DNA of 64,000 bases from Flavobacterium gelidilacus DSM 15343 (GCF_000422685.1 NZ_KE383903.1:263402-327401), one strand, 5' to 3'; shown: positions 25,720 to 35,453, numbered from the stretch's first letter. Translations and numbers: made by a program. Notes: generated by a model not told the origin, from the sequence alone.

Positions 25720-26412
25720 TTAATCTCTTCTGCCTAAAACTTGAAAAGCCCAATATAACAAAGACGCTAATGCACCTAAAGCAGCAACTAAATATGTTCT
25801 AGCAGCCCATTTTAAAGCGTCTTCTGCACCAACATATTCTTGTTGAGTCAACATATTTTTGTTTTTCAGCCAAGCTAACGCTCTATTACTTGCATCATAT
25901 TCTACTGGCAAAGTCACAAAACTAAAGGCTGTTGCAATAGCCATTAAAACCAAACCAGCAGTCGCTACATAAATTCCGAAACTGTTAACAGCCATTAAAA
26001 TTAAACCCCCAATAACTACCCATTGTGATAGTTTAGAAGAAATACTTACCAATGGAACCATTTTAGATCGCATAGTCAACCAACTGTAAGCTTGAGCATG
26101 TTGCACTGCATGACCACATTCGTGAGCAGCAACAGCTGCAGCTGCAGCATTTCTTTGATTATAAACAGCTTCAGACAAGTTAACAGTTTTATCAGATGGG
26201 TTATAATGATCTGTAAGTCTTCCAGCAACAGATATAACTTTCACATCTCTTATTCCATTATCAGCTAACATTTTTTCAGCTATTTCTTTACCAGACATTC
26301 CATTTCTTAATTGCACTTTTGAATAAAATTCAAATTTACTTTTAAGCTTTGAACTCACTAACCAACTGAAAAGCGAAATTATTCCAATTAATATTAAATA
26401 TCCAAAATTCAT
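25720..26412 (-). CDS. zinc metallopeptidase (YugP family)
   Basis: A 230-residue membrane metalloprotease. An N-terminal helix anchors it; the zinc motif is HECGH (His97, Glu98, His101) in AAHECGHAVQHAQAY. Hydrophobic helices follow, with a likely third ligand region FVTLPVEYDASNRALAWL. The family (DUF/YugP) is widespread; its substrates are unknown, and a membrane quality-control role is commonly assumed. Confidence 0.9.
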   Translation of the reverse strand: MNFGYLILIGIISLFSWLVSSKLKSKFEFYSKVQLRNGMSGKEIAEKMLADNGIRDVKVISVAGRLTDHYNPSDKTVNLSEAVYNQRNAAAAAVAAHECGHAVQHAQAYSWLTMRSKMVPLVSISSKLSQWVVIGGLILMAVNSFGIYVATAGLVLMAIATAFSFVTLPVEYDASNRALAWLKNKNMLTQQEYVGAEDALKWAARTYLVAALGALASLLYWAFQVLGRRD

Positions 26413-26512
26413 ATCTTACTTATTTTAAAAATTAAAGTTACAAATTAAATATCAAATTGTATTCCAATTTTTATAAATGACATTTTGACTTAAAATTATT
26501 ATACGTGCAAAT

Positions 26513-26543
26513 AAAAAAGCCCAAACTCATTTAAATTTGGACT
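26513..26543 (-). terminator. rho-independent terminator of ald
   Basis: On the minus strand AGTCCAAA pairs with TTTGGGCT (8 bp, one wobble), followed by TTTTTTA. It lies downstream of the ald stop codon. Confidence 0.75.
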
Positions 26544-26574
26544 TAAAACTATAATTCTTATGTAGCGTTTATAA

Positions 26575-27681
26575 TTATTTAGCTTTAACTTTATCTTTCC
26601 ATTCAAAAGCTTCAATAATTTCGTCATAATAACATTTACCGTTTACAATATTCAATCCTTTAGCTAACGAAGGAGATTTTTCGCAAGCTTCTTCCCATCC
26701 AAATTTTGCCAACATTAATATATAAGGAAGTGTCACGTTTGTTAAAGCTATAGTTGAAGTATAAGGAACAGCTCCAGGCATATTGGCTACACAATAATGT
26801 ACAACATCATCAATTATATAAGTAGGGTTTTCATGTGTTGTAGGTTTTGATGTTTCAAAACAACCTCCTTGATCTACGGCAACATCAACTAATACAGTTC
26901 CTGGACGCATTTCTTTAAGCATTTCTCTTGTAATTAATTTTGGTGCTTTTGCTCCTTTTATTAGAACACCACCAATAATCAAGTCATGATCTTTAATGTG
27001 TTTTCTAATATTATATTCACTAGAAAATTCGGTTATAACATGAGGTGGCATAACATCATTTACATAACGCAATCTTTTCATATTGGTGTCTAAAATCGTT
27101 ACATGTGCCCCTAAGCCTGCTGCCATTTTTGCCGCTTGAACTCCGACAACTCCTGCTCCTAATATCAAAACTTTACCTGGAGCAACACCTGGAACGCCTC
27201 CTAACAAAACACCTCTACCTTTAATTGGTTTTTCTAAATATTTAGCTCCTTGCTGAATAGCCATTCTTCCGGCCACTTCTGACATTGGAGTTAGCAAAGG
27301 TAAGCTTCCGTCTGAATCTTCTACGGTTTCATAAGCAATGCAAACAGCATCACTTTTTAACATAGCAAAAGTTAAAGGTTCACTTGAAGCAAAATGAAAA
27401 TAAGCAAATATGATTTGATTAGGCTGAATGAGGTTATATTCCTCTTCAATAGGTTCTTTTACTTTTACAATCATTTCACTAATATGATAAACCTCATCAA
27501 TAGTTTTGAGGATTATTCCTCCCACTTTACTATAGTCTTCATCGAAAAAACCACTTCCTTCACCTGCCTTTGATTGAATAAATACAATGTGACCGTTTTT
27601 GGTTAACTCATAAACACCAGCAGGAGTCATTCCAACTCTGCTTTCATTATTTTTAATTTCCTTTGGAACTCCGATTTTCAT
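26575..27681 (-). CDS. ald: alanine dehydrogenase
   Basis: A 368-residue NAD-dependent enzyme that interconverts L-alanine and pyruvate plus ammonia. It starts MKIGVPKEIKNNESRVGMTP (substrate-binding Arg and Lys region), has the NAD motif VLILGAGVVGVQAAKMAAGLGAHVTILD and the conserved VDVAVDQGGCFETSKPTTH and CVANMPGAVPYTST segments. Length matches the family. It is monocistronic with its own terminator. Confidence 0.95.
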   Translation of the reverse strand: MKIGVPKEIKNNESRVGMTPAGVYELTKNGHIVFIQSKAGEGSGFFDEDYSKVGGIILKTIDEVYHISEMIVKVKEPIEEEYNLIQPNQIIFAYFHFASSEPLTFAMLKSDAVCIAYETVEDSDGSLPLLTPMSEVAGRMAIQQGAKYLEKPIKGRGVLLGGVPGVAPGKVLILGAGVVGVQAAKMAAGLGAHVTILDTNMKRLRYVNDVMPPHVITEFSSEYNIRKHIKDHDLIIGGVLIKGAKAPKLITREMLKEMRPGTVLVDVAVDQGGCFETSKPTTHENPTYIIDDVVHYCVANMPGAVPYTSTIALTNVTLPYILMLAKFGWEEACEKSPSLAKGLNIVNGKCYYDEIIEAFEWKDKVKAK

Positions 27682-27770
27682 GATTTTAAGATTTTGTGTT
27701 TCAAAAATCGTTATTTTAAATAAACTATATCAAAAAATTAAGAGCAAGATGTTTATTTTTATTAAATAAC

Positions 27771-27800
27771 AAAAAAAGACCCCTAAAAAATTAGGGGTCA
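27771..27800 (-). terminator. rho-independent terminator of the barrel-protein gene
   Basis: On the minus strand GACCCCTAA and TTAGGGGTC form a 9-bp stem followed by TTTTTTTG. It lies just past the stop of the gene at 27834. Confidence 0.88.
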
Positions 27801-27833
27801 ATATTATAAAGTATAAAATTTACGAATTATTTT

Positions 27834-28502
27834 TTACAGAAAACTTATTCCAAAAACAAATCTGTTATTTCCATTTTCTTTAACTGTATTTTCAACTGAG
27901 GCAAAATCTGATTTCCATTTTCCATTTGTGAACGCAAATTCATATCCTAGGTTAGCTCTAATTTTGGTTGATTTGTTTTTAAATAAGTATAATGAAACAG
28001 ATGGGCCAACAAAAAAGACTTGATTTTTTAATGAAACATGACCACTATTATTCAAAGGTTCTAAATCATTTAAATCAATAACGTTATTCTTGTTGTAAAT
28101 ATCCACTTCAGAAGCTGTTGATGAAACATTTAAACCTCCAGTAAAAGCCATTTTTTCTTTGTTTATGAAGTTGTAATGCACTCTTAATCTCGAGGTAACT
28201 CCAATGTTTTGATTTTCCGAATCTCCTTTATCATTTTTTGATAAGAAAAAACCAAATTCTGCATCACCAGAGATTTTATTGCCAAAAACATTCATACCTA
28301 CTTGAAGTTCTGGTATTGTTTGTTTTAATTCTGGTAAATTAGCTGCTTTTAGTTTGTCGTTTAAATCATATTTAATTTGAATTTGAGCGCCAATTCCGAA
28401 ATAAAAATCAACATCAACTTTTTTACCTTGTGTATCTTCAGAAGACTGAGCGATAATAAGACTACTTGAAACTAAAAATAAAAACACAATTGCTTTTTTC
28501 AT
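27834..28502 (-). CDS. outer-membrane beta-barrel protein, unknown role
   Basis: A 222-residue protein with signal peptide (MKKAIVFLFLVSSSLIIAQ) and alternating-residue beta-strands, ending FVFGISFL in outer-membrane-protein style. It resembles small eight-strand porin-family barrels of Bacteroidetes. No ligand motif is visible. It has its own terminator and stands alone. Confidence 0.7.
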   Translation of the reverse strand: MKKAIVFLFLVSSSLIIAQSSEDTQGKKVDVDFYFGIGAQIQIKYDLNDKLKAANLPELKQTIPELQVGMNVFGNKISGDAEFGFFLSKNDKGDSENQNIGVTSRLRVHYNFINKEKMAFTGGLNVSSTASEVDIYNKNNVIDLNDLEPLNNSGHVSLKNQVFFVGPSVSLYLFKNKSTKIRANLGYEFAFTNGKWKSDFASVENTVKENGNNRFVFGISFL

Positions 28503-28596
28503 ATAAATATATTTTATGATTATATCCTTTAATGAGAATTTAATAGTATAAATATAATAGTAAAATTAATAAGTTCACTACTCTTGTTTTTAAAAG

Positions 28597-29196
28597 TCAA
28601 GATACATTTTTAAGATCTTTCATTTTTTTTACCTCATCGAAAAGCTGTCTCCTCAAATTTTGTTCACGTTCAACACAAGCTCCTCTGTAAGATTGATATT
28701 CCTCTTCTAATTCTGCTAATGCTGTTTTGGAGCTTTTAGTAACTTTATTAGCTTTCTTAAAACTTAAAAATAAAATTACAGCTATTGCTAAAGTTATTAA
28801 GAACAAAGTCCACATAATAGCAGAATAATTTGATTTATTTACCGGAAATCCTAAAAAGCCAATAGTAGCTTTCTCACTCACTAATTGTTCATTTGCTGTT
28901 TTAAAAGTTTTCATTTCTTTTCCCAAAGCCTTTATGACTTCTTCATTAGCTTTTATTTCATTTTCAAGATTCATTTGAATGCTTTGTTCTTGTTTAATAT
29001 AACTATTTAACGAAGCCTGAAAATTAGTAATAGTTGCTTTTTTGACAACTTTATATTCCTTAAAATCATTTGAATTATCAATTAAAGTACTTAAATCGTT
29101 CGTTAATTTTTTACTTTTTTCTTGCGCTTTTAGTGTTCCTAAATTGACTAAAAAAACAAAGAGTATAAGAATTGTTTTTTGGGTTAATTTTATCAT
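28597..29196 (-). CDS. coiled-coil membrane protein, unknown role
   Basis: A 199-residue protein. Cleavable-looking signal peptide (ending LKAQ, residue about 25), a coiled-coil region (about 60-115, many Lys, Glu and Gln), one membrane helix (about 128-145; WTLFLITLAIAVILFL) and a cytoplasmic coiled coil (EELEEEYQSYRGACVEREQNLRRQL pattern within 160-185). It could sense or scaffold across the inner membrane. I do not recognise a family with a known function. Confidence 0.7.
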   Translation of the reverse strand: MIKLTQKTILILFVFLVNLGTLKAQEKSKKLTNDLSTLIDNSNDFKEYKVVKKATITNFQASLNSYIKQEQSIQMNLENEIKANEEVIKALGKEMKTFKTANEQLVSEKATIGFLGFPVNKSNYSAIMWTLFLITLAIAVILFLSFKKANKVTKSSKTALAELEEEYQSYRGACVEREQNLRRQLFDEVKKMKDLKNVS

Positions 29197-29325
29197 GATT
29201 TTTAGATTTGTGATTAGTAAGTTTTAGTGAAATTAGAAATAAGAATTCAAATTTCAATTTGGCCTATAAGTACTAAAGCAAAAAACATGATTTTATTGTG
29301 TAAAATTCAAATTTTTATCACTTTA

Positions 29326-29354
29326 AAGTAATTTTAGTATTTAAAAATTACTTT
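29326..29354. repeat. AT-rich hairpin
   Basis: AAAGTAATTTT at 29326-29336 is complementary to AAAATTACTTT at 29344-29354 (11 bp). It lies in the 258-base gap between leuS and the coiled-coil gene. Without a clear T tract I do not call it a terminator. Confidence 0.4.
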
Positions 29355-29390
29355 TAACGAGTAAAATCAAAGAATTAATCAAAAACATAA

Positions 29391-29428
29391 AAAATCCCAA
29401 ACACTTTTTTTAACAGCATTTGGGATTT
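29391..29428 (-). terminator. rho-independent terminator of leuS
   Basis: On the minus strand AAATCCCAAA pairs with TTTGGGATTT across an 18-base loop and runs into TTTTTTATG. Confidence 0.78.
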
Positions 29429-29454
29429 AATATTTTAATATTGGATTTAAAAAA

Positions 29455-32400
29455 CTATCCAACCAAATTAATAATTTTTCCTGGAATAATAATCACTTTC
29501 TTAGGAGTATTTCCTGCTAATTGAGCAATGGTTCTTTCATCAGCCATAACAATTTCTTCAATTTGTTTTGGACTTAAATCTAAAGGCAATTTCATTGTGA
29601 AACGCATTTTTCCATTGAAAGAAACTGGATATTCTTTTTCAGATTCTATTAAATATTTAGGATCAAATATAGGAAATGGTTGTTCTGAAATCCCTTTATA
29701 ATCTTTCAATCCTTCAATTTTTGAATCTTTTAATCTTAACCATAATTCTTCTGCAATATGTGGTGCATAAGGTGACATTACAATAGCTAATGGTTCTAAA
29801 ATGGCTCTATGATGACATTTTAAGGTTGCCAACTCATTCACACAAATCATAAATTGTGAAACTGAAGTATTGAAAGAGAAATTCTCGATATCTTCTGTTA
29901 CTTTTTTGATGGTTTTGTGTAACGATTTGTACATTTCAGCTGTTGGTTCGTCATTGGTTACGATTGAACCGTTATCATCAAAATACAATCTCCATAATTT
30001 TTTTAGGAAACCGAAAACACCTGTAATTCCTGCTGTGTTCCAAGGTTTTGCTTGTTCTAATGGACCCAAAAACATTTCATACAAACGCAAAGTATCTGCT
30101 CCATATTCATTACAAATCTCATCTGGATTTACTACGTTGTATTTTGATTTAGACATTTTTTCTACTTCGCGACCAACGATGTATTTACCATCTTCTAAAA
30201 TGAATTCTGCATCTTTATAATCAACATATAAAGGATGATTTTTGAACTTTTCAATATCTAATTCATTTGTAATATCATTGATACACAATAAATCTACATG
30301 GATTGCATTTGTAACTAAATCAAAGGTGACATCTTTTTTTGTTAACTCTTCTTTAAGCAATAAGAATTGACTTCCTAATTCGTTATCAACTTCGACATTT
30401 TTACCTTGAACTTGTAAGTCTACAATATTTTTAAATTTCATAAGAACGTCAGAATGATTTTTTGATAAAAAAACATTTCTTGACTTACTTTTATCACTTA
30501 TACTTACAGATGGTAATCTATAAACAAAAGCACTCATTCCCAAAATCATTCCTTGGTTAATTAACTTTTTGAAAGGTTCTTCAGTTGGTGCAAAACCTCT
30601 GTCTTTTAAGAACTTATTCCAAAAACGAGCATATAATAAATGTCCGGTTGCGTGTTCGCTTCCTCCAATATATAAATCTACATTTTGCCAATAATCTAAT
30701 GCTTCTTTGCTTGCAAAATCTTCTTCATTATGTGCATCCATATAACGCATCCAATACCAAGAAGAACCAGCCCAACCAGGCATTGTGTTTAATTCTAATG
30801 GAAAAATTGTTTTGTTATCTATTAACTGATTACTAACTACTGAACACTGAACACTATCCCACGCCCAAATAGTTGCATTTCCTAAAGGTGGTTGTCCGTC
30901 TTCTGTTGGTAAATACTTTTCTACTTCTGGTAAGGCAATTGGCAAGTGTTTTTTGTCAATCATTTGTGGTAAACCGTTTACATAATATACAGGAAAGGGT
31001 TCACCCCAATATCTTTGTCTCGAAAAAACAGCATCACGCAGACGGTAATTTGTTTTTCCTTTTCCTTGATTTATTTTTTCTAAAGCTTCAATCGCTTTTT
31101 TTGTTCCTTCTTTATAACCTAAACCGTTTAAGAAATCAGAATCCACTAATTTGAAACCTTCTTTAGCTCCAAAAGCTTCTTCCGAAATATCTTGGTCAAA
31201 AATATTTTTGATTTCAGGCATTCCGTTTGTTCCTTTGAAGAAATTCGCGAAAGCATAATCACGTTCATCACCACAAGGAACTGCCATAACTGCACCTGTT
31301 CCGTAACCTGCTAAAACGTAATCTCCAATCCAAACCGGAATTTGTTCTTTCGTAAAAGGATGTTCAGCATAAGCTCCTGTGAAAACTCCAGAAATGGTTT
31401 TTACATCAGCCATTCTTTCTCTTTCCGAACGTTTTGCAGTTGCATGAACATAAGATTCAATAGCTTCTTTTTGTTCTGCAGTTGTGATTTTAGCTACCAA
31501 ATCGTGTTCTGGTGCTAAAGTCATAAAGGTTACTCCGAAAATTGTATCAGGACGAGTTGTGAAAACATCAATAACTTCATCGTGATTTTTCACATTGAAA
31601 GAAACCATTGCTCCAACCGATTTTCCAATCCAGTTTCTTTGTGATTCTTTTAAAGATTCTGTCCAATCAATATCGTTTAAACCTTGTAACAAACGTTCTG
31701 CATAAGCTGAAATTCGCATTGACCATTGTGTCATTTTTTTACGAATAACAGGATGGCCACCACGTTCTGAAACTCCGTTTACGATTTCGTCATTGGCTAA
31801 AACAGTTCCTAATCCTGGACACCAGTTTACTTCTGTTTCGGCTAAATAAGTTAATCTATAGTGCAATAATATTTTTTGTTGTTCATCTGATGAAAAGGCA
31901 TTCCAATCGCTTGACGAAAAAGAAACAATATTATCATCACAAACTGCATTTACATTGGTATTTCCGTTTTTTTCAAATTCTTGAATTAAAGTGCAAATAC
32001 TTTCTGCTTTGTTGGAATTATTATTGTACCAAGATTCAAATAATTGAATGAAAATCCATTGTGTATGTTTGTAATAATCAGCGTTTGAAGTACGAACTTC
32101 TCGGCTCCAATCAAATGAAAATCCGATTTTATCTAATTGTTCTCTATAACGAGAAATGTTTTCTTTAGTCGTTTTATCTGGATGTTGTCCTGTTTGAATT
32201 GCGTATTGTTCAGCAGGCAAACCAAATGAATCGTAACCTTGTGGATGCAATACATTAAATCCTTTGTGACGTTTGTAACGAGCCACAATATCGGAAGCAA
32301 TATAACCTAGTGGATGACCAACGTGTAATCCTGCTCCAGAAGGATAAGGAAACATGTCAAGGACATAATATTTAGGTTTTTCTGAGTTATTTGTTGCTGC

Positions 32401-32466
32401 AAATGTTTGGTTTTCTGACCAATATTGTTGCCAATTGGCTTCGATTTCGTTTGGATTGTATTTCAT
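29455..32466 (-). CDS. leuS: leucyl-tRNA synthetase
   Basis: A 1003-residue class I synthetase. HIGH appears as HVGHPLGY (residue about 48), the CP1 editing domain includes the Thr-rich TTRPDTIFG and GTGAVMAVPCGDERD, and the KMSKS loop reads KMSKSKYN. The length exceeds typical bacterial LeuRS because of an inserted segment of about 90 residues before KMSKS (roughly 670-755), a known variable place in the family, and a second near 150-200. A 7-bp-periodic tract at 30827-30861 encodes SVQCSVVSNQLID in frame, just before the conserved FPLELNTMPGWAGSS. Confidence 0.96.
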   Translation of the reverse strand: MKYNPNEIEANWQQYWSENQTFAATNNSEKPKYYVLDMFPYPSGAGLHVGHPLGYIASDIVARYKRHKGFNVLHPQGYDSFGLPAEQYAIQTGQHPDKTTKENISRYREQLDKIGFSFDWSREVRTSNADYYKHTQWIFIQLFESWYNNNSNKAESICTLIQEFEKNGNTNVNAVCDDNIVSFSSSDWNAFSSDEQQKILLHYRLTYLAETEVNWCPGLGTVLANDEIVNGVSERGGHPVIRKKMTQWSMRISAYAERLLQGLNDIDWTESLKESQRNWIGKSVGAMVSFNVKNHDEVIDVFTTRPDTIFGVTFMTLAPEHDLVAKITTAEQKEAIESYVHATAKRSERERMADVKTISGVFTGAYAEHPFTKEQIPVWIGDYVLAGYGTGAVMAVPCGDERDYAFANFFKGTNGMPEIKNIFDQDISEEAFGAKEGFKLVDSDFLNGLGYKEGTKKAIEALEKINQGKGKTNYRLRDAVFSRQRYWGEPFPVYYVNGLPQMIDKKHLPIALPEVEKYLPTEDGQPPLGNATIWAWDSVQCSVVSNQLIDNKTIFPLELNTMPGWAGSSWYWMRYMDAHNEEDFASKEALDYWQNVDLYIGGSEHATGHLLYARFWNKFLKDRGFAPTEEPFKKLINQGMILGMSAFVYRLPSVSISDKSKSRNVFLSKNHSDVLMKFKNIVDLQVQGKNVEVDNELGSQFLLLKEELTKKDVTFDLVTNAIHVDLLCINDITNELDIEKFKNHPLYVDYKDAEFILEDGKYIVGREVEKMSKSKYNVVNPDEICNEYGADTLRLYEMFLGPLEQAKPWNTAGITGVFGFLKKLWRLYFDDNGSIVTNDEPTAEMYKSLHKTIKKVTEDIENFSFNTSVSQFMICVNELATLKCHHRAILEPLAIVMSPYAPHIAEELWLRLKDSKIEGLKDYKGISEQPFPIFDPKYLIESEKEYPVSFNGKMRFTMKLPLDLSPKQIEEIVMADERTIAQLAGNTPKKVIIIPGKIINLVG
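30827..30861 (-). repeat. in-frame heptamer-periodic tract inside leuS
   Basis: On the coding strand five 7-mers follow in register: GTGTTCA, GTGTTCA, GTAGTTA, GTAATCA, GTTAATA. This matches the style of the intergenic heptamer tract at 33899-33967. It is a multiple of 7 but the frame is kept across the gene. Confidence 0.55.
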
Positions 32467-32696
32467 TTATTCTGAATTTATTTACTTCACTAGTAAATAT
32501 TGTTATTTGTGTTCAGTGAACTTTGTTTCAGAATCTTTTAATTAAGATTCGATTATTTATTGATTATTTACAGATTACTTCTAGAAAAAATCAGTTGCAA
32601 ATTTACATTTTATAATACTAAAGTTAAAACTTTGTTGTTATATTCTATATAAACCAATTTTCTTTTTTATTTTTACAACTTAATTTAACATGTACT

Positions 32697-33572
32697 ATGG
32701 CTTCATCATTTGAAAAGTATAATAAAAGAAGACTAATTTCATCGTATTTTTCAGTAATTTTAAGTATATTCTTGGTGCTTTTTCTTTTAGGAGCATTGGG
32801 ATTATTTGTGATTAATTCTAAAAAACTGACGAATGATTTTAAAGAAAACATTCCTATGACTGTGTTTTTTAAAAATGATGCAAAAGATAGTTTGTTGAGT
32901 GCCTTTGACGTAGACTTGAAAAATTCAATATTTATTAAAGAGTACGCTTTCATTCATAAAGACAGTGCTGCCAAAAATAATGTTGATATTGTTGGCGAAG
33001 ATTTTATGGAGTTTTTAGGAGTTAATCCATTACAAAATTCTTTTGATATTAATCTAAAAGGGGATTACGTTCAAGCAGATAGCATCAAAAAAATTGAAAC
33101 TGAAATCAAGAAAAACGAAATGGTTTCTGAAATCATTTATGACAAACAATTAGTAGATTTAGTTAATGACAATATCAAAAAAATAAGTCTTTGGATGTTA
33201 ATTATTAGTGGTGTATTGGCTTTGGTAGCTATGCTTTTAATTAATAGTTCTCTTAGATTATCTGTTTATTCGCATCGATTTACAATCAAGACAATGCAAA
33301 TGGTTGGTGCTACAAAATCATTCATTAGAAAACCATTTATTTGGAGAAGTATTAAACTTGGGTTAATTGGTTCAACTTTAGCAGTTGTCGGATTATTAGC
33401 TTTAGTATATTATGCCGATTCAAAATTACCAGATTTAGGAATTTCAAAAGATTATCTTTCATTAGGAATTGTAATTGGAAGTGTTTTCCTCGTTGGAATT
33501 GTAATCACTTGGATAAGTACGTATTTTGCAACACAACGATTCTTGAATTTAAAAACGGATGATTTGTATTAG
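32697..33572 (+). CDS. ftsX: cell division protein FtsX
   Basis: A 291-residue FtsX permease-like subunit: a cytoplasmic N-terminus, a first membrane helix (about 18-40; LSIFLVLFLLGALGLFVI), a periplasmic domain (about 45-165) and three further helices with the FtsX-type MVGATKSFIRKPFIWRSI loop. With FtsE it controls cell-wall hydrolases at division. No ftsE is in the window, which is usual for this group. It heads a run of plus-strand genes (DUF3098, uppP, truB). Confidence 0.9.
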   Translation: MASSFEKYNKRRLISSYFSVILSIFLVLFLLGALGLFVINSKKLTNDFKENIPMTVFFKNDAKDSLLSAFDVDLKNSIFIKEYAFIHKDSAAKNNVDIVGEDFMEFLGVNPLQNSFDINLKGDYVQADSIKKIETEIKKNEMVSEIIYDKQLVDLVNDNIKKISLWMLIISGVLALVAMLLINSSLRLSVYSHRFTIKTMQMVGATKSFIRKPFIWRSIKLGLIGSTLAVVGLLALVYYADSKLPDLGISKDYLSLGIVIGSVFLVGIVITWISTYFATQRFLNLKTDDLY

Positions 33573-33612
33573 ATTACAGATATTCAGATTTTGGATTTTC
33601 AGATTAAAAAAA
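33573..33612. repeat. short periodic tract after ftsX
   Basis: The gap contains AGATTACAGA, TTCAGATTTTGG and TTTTCAGATT, repeating a CAGATT motif at 7-16-base spacing. It resembles the other periodic intergenic tracts but is weaker. Confidence 0.35.
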
Positions 33613-33646
33613 ATATTAATTAAAAAGATTTCCGTTTTCACGGAAA

Positions 33647-33898
33647 ATGAATATGAAAAACGAAGAAAACAAACCTGCTTTTTTATTTGAAAAAGTAAAC
33701 TATAAGATTTTATTCATTGGAGTTGCTATTATTGCCTTAGGATTTATTTTAATGACAGGTGGCGGAACTGATGATCCAAACACATTTGACGAAGAAGCGT
33801 TATTTAGTTTTAGACGAATTAGATTAGCACCAACATTAGTTTTAGCTGGTTTTGGTGTTACTATTTATGCGATAATGAAAAATCCTTTTAAAAAATAG
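33647..33898 (+). CDS. DUF3098 membrane protein
   Basis: An 83-residue protein with two hydrophobic helices (about 19-37 and 60-76) separated by a short acidic loop ending in FSFRRIRLAPTLVLAGFG, which is the DUF3098 signature. The family sits next to ftsX and uppP across Bacteroidetes, suggesting a role in envelope growth; the function is unknown. Either ATG (33647 or 33653) could start it. Confidence 0.85.
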   Translation: MNMKNEENKPAFLFEKVNYKILFIGVAIIALGFILMTGGGTDDPNTFDEEALFSFRRIRLAPTLVLAGFGVTIYAIMKNPFKK

Positions 33899-33967
33899 TG
33901 TTTAGTGATCAGTATTAAGTAGACAGATTTCTACTAATTACAAATCGCTAATCATTAATCACTAAAG
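33899..33967. repeat. intergenic heptamer tract in inverted halves
   Basis: Nearly the whole 69-base gap is made of 7-bp units. The left half reads GTGTTTA, GTGATCA, GTATTAA, GTAGACA. The right half reads ACTAATT, ACAAATC, GCTAATC, ATTAATC, ACTAAAG, close to the reverse complement of the left type. Confidence 0.6.
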
Positions 33968-34765
33968 ATGAATACACTACAAGCCATAATTCTTGCCATA
34001 ATTGAAGGATTAACCGAATTTCTACCTGTTTCTTCAACAGGTCATATGATCATCGCATCTTCTTTTTTTGGTATTGCTCAAGATGATTTTACCAAACTTT
34101 TTACCATTGTAATTCAACTAGGAACTATACTTTCTGTGGTAGTTTTGTATTTCAAGAGATTTTTTCAATCGGTAGATTTTTACTTTAAATTATTTGTTGC
34201 TTTTATTCCTGCAGTTGTTTTGGGGTTATTATTGAGTGATTTTATTGATTCACTTTTAGAAAACCCAATTACGGTTGCCATATCATTGGTTATTGGTGGA
34301 GTTTTACTTTTAAAAGTGGATGATTGGTTTGGAAATACTCCAAAAGAAGAAGTTCCAGAAGAAATTAGTTATCCAACGGCTTTTAAAATTGGCCTTTTTC
34401 AATGTTTAGCTATGATTCCTGGAGTTTCACGAAGTGGTGCAAGTATTGTTGGAGGTATGACTCAAAAATTATCACGAACAACAGCAGCAGAATTCTCGTT
34501 TTTCTTGGCTATTCCTACAATGTTTGGAGCAACAGTTAAAAAATCTTATGACTTTTATAAGGCTGGTTTTGTCTTAACAGATGAACAAATAAACTTATTA
34601 ATTATAGGAAATGTTGTTGGTTTTGTTGTGGCTTTAATTGCTATAAAATCATTTATTGGTTATTTGAGTAAACATGGTTTTAAAATATTTGGTTATTATA
34701 GAATTATTGCCGGAATTGCTGTTTTGTTAATTCACTTTTTTGTTCAAAAATTAACTGTAATTTAA
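33968..34765 (+). CDS. uppP: undecaprenyl-diphosphatase
   Basis: A 265-residue membrane phosphatase (BacA family) that recycles undecaprenyl pyrophosphate for cell-wall and glycan synthesis. The two active-site motifs are intact: [14 protein letters not shown] near residue 14 and [15 protein letters not shown] near residue 155. Seven to eight hydrophobic helices. Its stop overlaps the truB start (TAATG), so the two are translationally coupled. Confidence 0.96.
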   Translation: MNTLQAIILAIIEGLTEFLPVSSTGHMIIASSFFGIAQDDFTKLFTIVIQLGTILSVVVLYFKRFFQSVDFYFKLFVAFIPAVVLGLLLSDFIDSLLENPITVAISLVIGGVLLLKVDDWFGNTPKEEVPEEISYPTAFKIGLFQCLAMIPGVSRSGASIVGGMTQKLSRTTAAEFSFFLAIPTMFGATVKKSYDFYKAGFVLTDEQINLLIIGNVVGFVVALIAIKSFIGYLSKHGFKIFGYYRIIAGIAVLLIHFFVQKLTVI

Positions 34766-35451
34766 TGACAAAAGAAGATATCTTAAACGGACAAGTACTT
34801 TTGATTGACAAACCTATAAAATGGTCATCATTTCAAGCGGTTAATAAATTGAAATATGCTTTAAAAAATCATTTCGATTTACCTAAAAAATTCAAAATAG
34901 GTCATGCCGGAACTTTAGACCCATTAGCAACTGGTTTATTGATTATTTGTACAGGAAAATTCACGAAAACTATTTCAGAAATTCAGGCTCAAACTAAAGA
35001 ATATACTGGAACTATTTCAGTTGGATCCACAACTCCTTCTTACGATTTAGAAACAGAAATTGATGCTACTTTTCCAACAGAACATATTACTGAAGCATTA
35101 ATTCTAGAAACTACAAAACAATTTTTAGGAGAAATTGATCAAAAACCACCTGTTTATTCAGCTATTAAAAAAGACGGAAAACGTTTATATGAACATGCAA
35201 GAGCTGGTGAAGAAGTTGAAATTCAATCTAGAAAAACAACGATTTACGAATTTGAAATAACAAGAATAGCTTTGCCAGAAATCGACTTTAGAGTACAATG
35301 TAGCAAAGGAACTTACATTCGTTCTTTAGCTTATGATTTCGGATTAGCTTTAAATTCTGGTGGACATTTATCTGCTTTACGAAGAACAAAAATTGGCAAT
35401 TATAGTGTTGAAAATGGTGTTTTACCTGATGATTTTGTAAAAAATTTATAA
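34765..35451 (+). CDS. truB: tRNA pseudouridine(55) synthase
   Basis: A 228-residue enzyme that makes pseudouridine 55 in the T loop of tRNA. The catalytic Asp is in GHAGTLDPLATGLL; other family features are KPPVYSAIKKDGKRLYEHAR and CSKGTYIRSLAYDFG. The C-terminal PUA domain present in E. coli TruB is missing, which is common in this phylum. It shares one base with uppP. Confidence 0.95.
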   Translation: MTKEDILNGQVLLIDKPIKWSSFQAVNKLKYALKNHFDLPKKFKIGHAGTLDPLATGLLIICTGKFTKTISEIQAQTKEYTGTISVGSTTPSYDLETEIDATFPTEHITEALILETTKQFLGEIDQKPPVYSAIKKDGKRLYEHARAGEEVEIQSRKTTIYEFEITRIALPEIDFRVQCSKGTYIRSLAYDFGLALNSGGHLSALRRTKIGNYSVENGVLPDDFVKNL

Positions 35452-35453
35452 GA

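Noticed and set aside
30585-31154. Plus-strand ORFs within leuS
   Set aside because: Shadows of the leuS coding strand; their residues are low-complexity and unlike any family.
29455-32466. Frameshift or fusion to explain the long leuS
   Set aside because: All motifs are in one frame, and the additions fall at known variable positions of LeuRS.
33899-33967. CRISPR-like array
   Set aside because: Units are only 7 bp with no spacers and no cas genes nearby.
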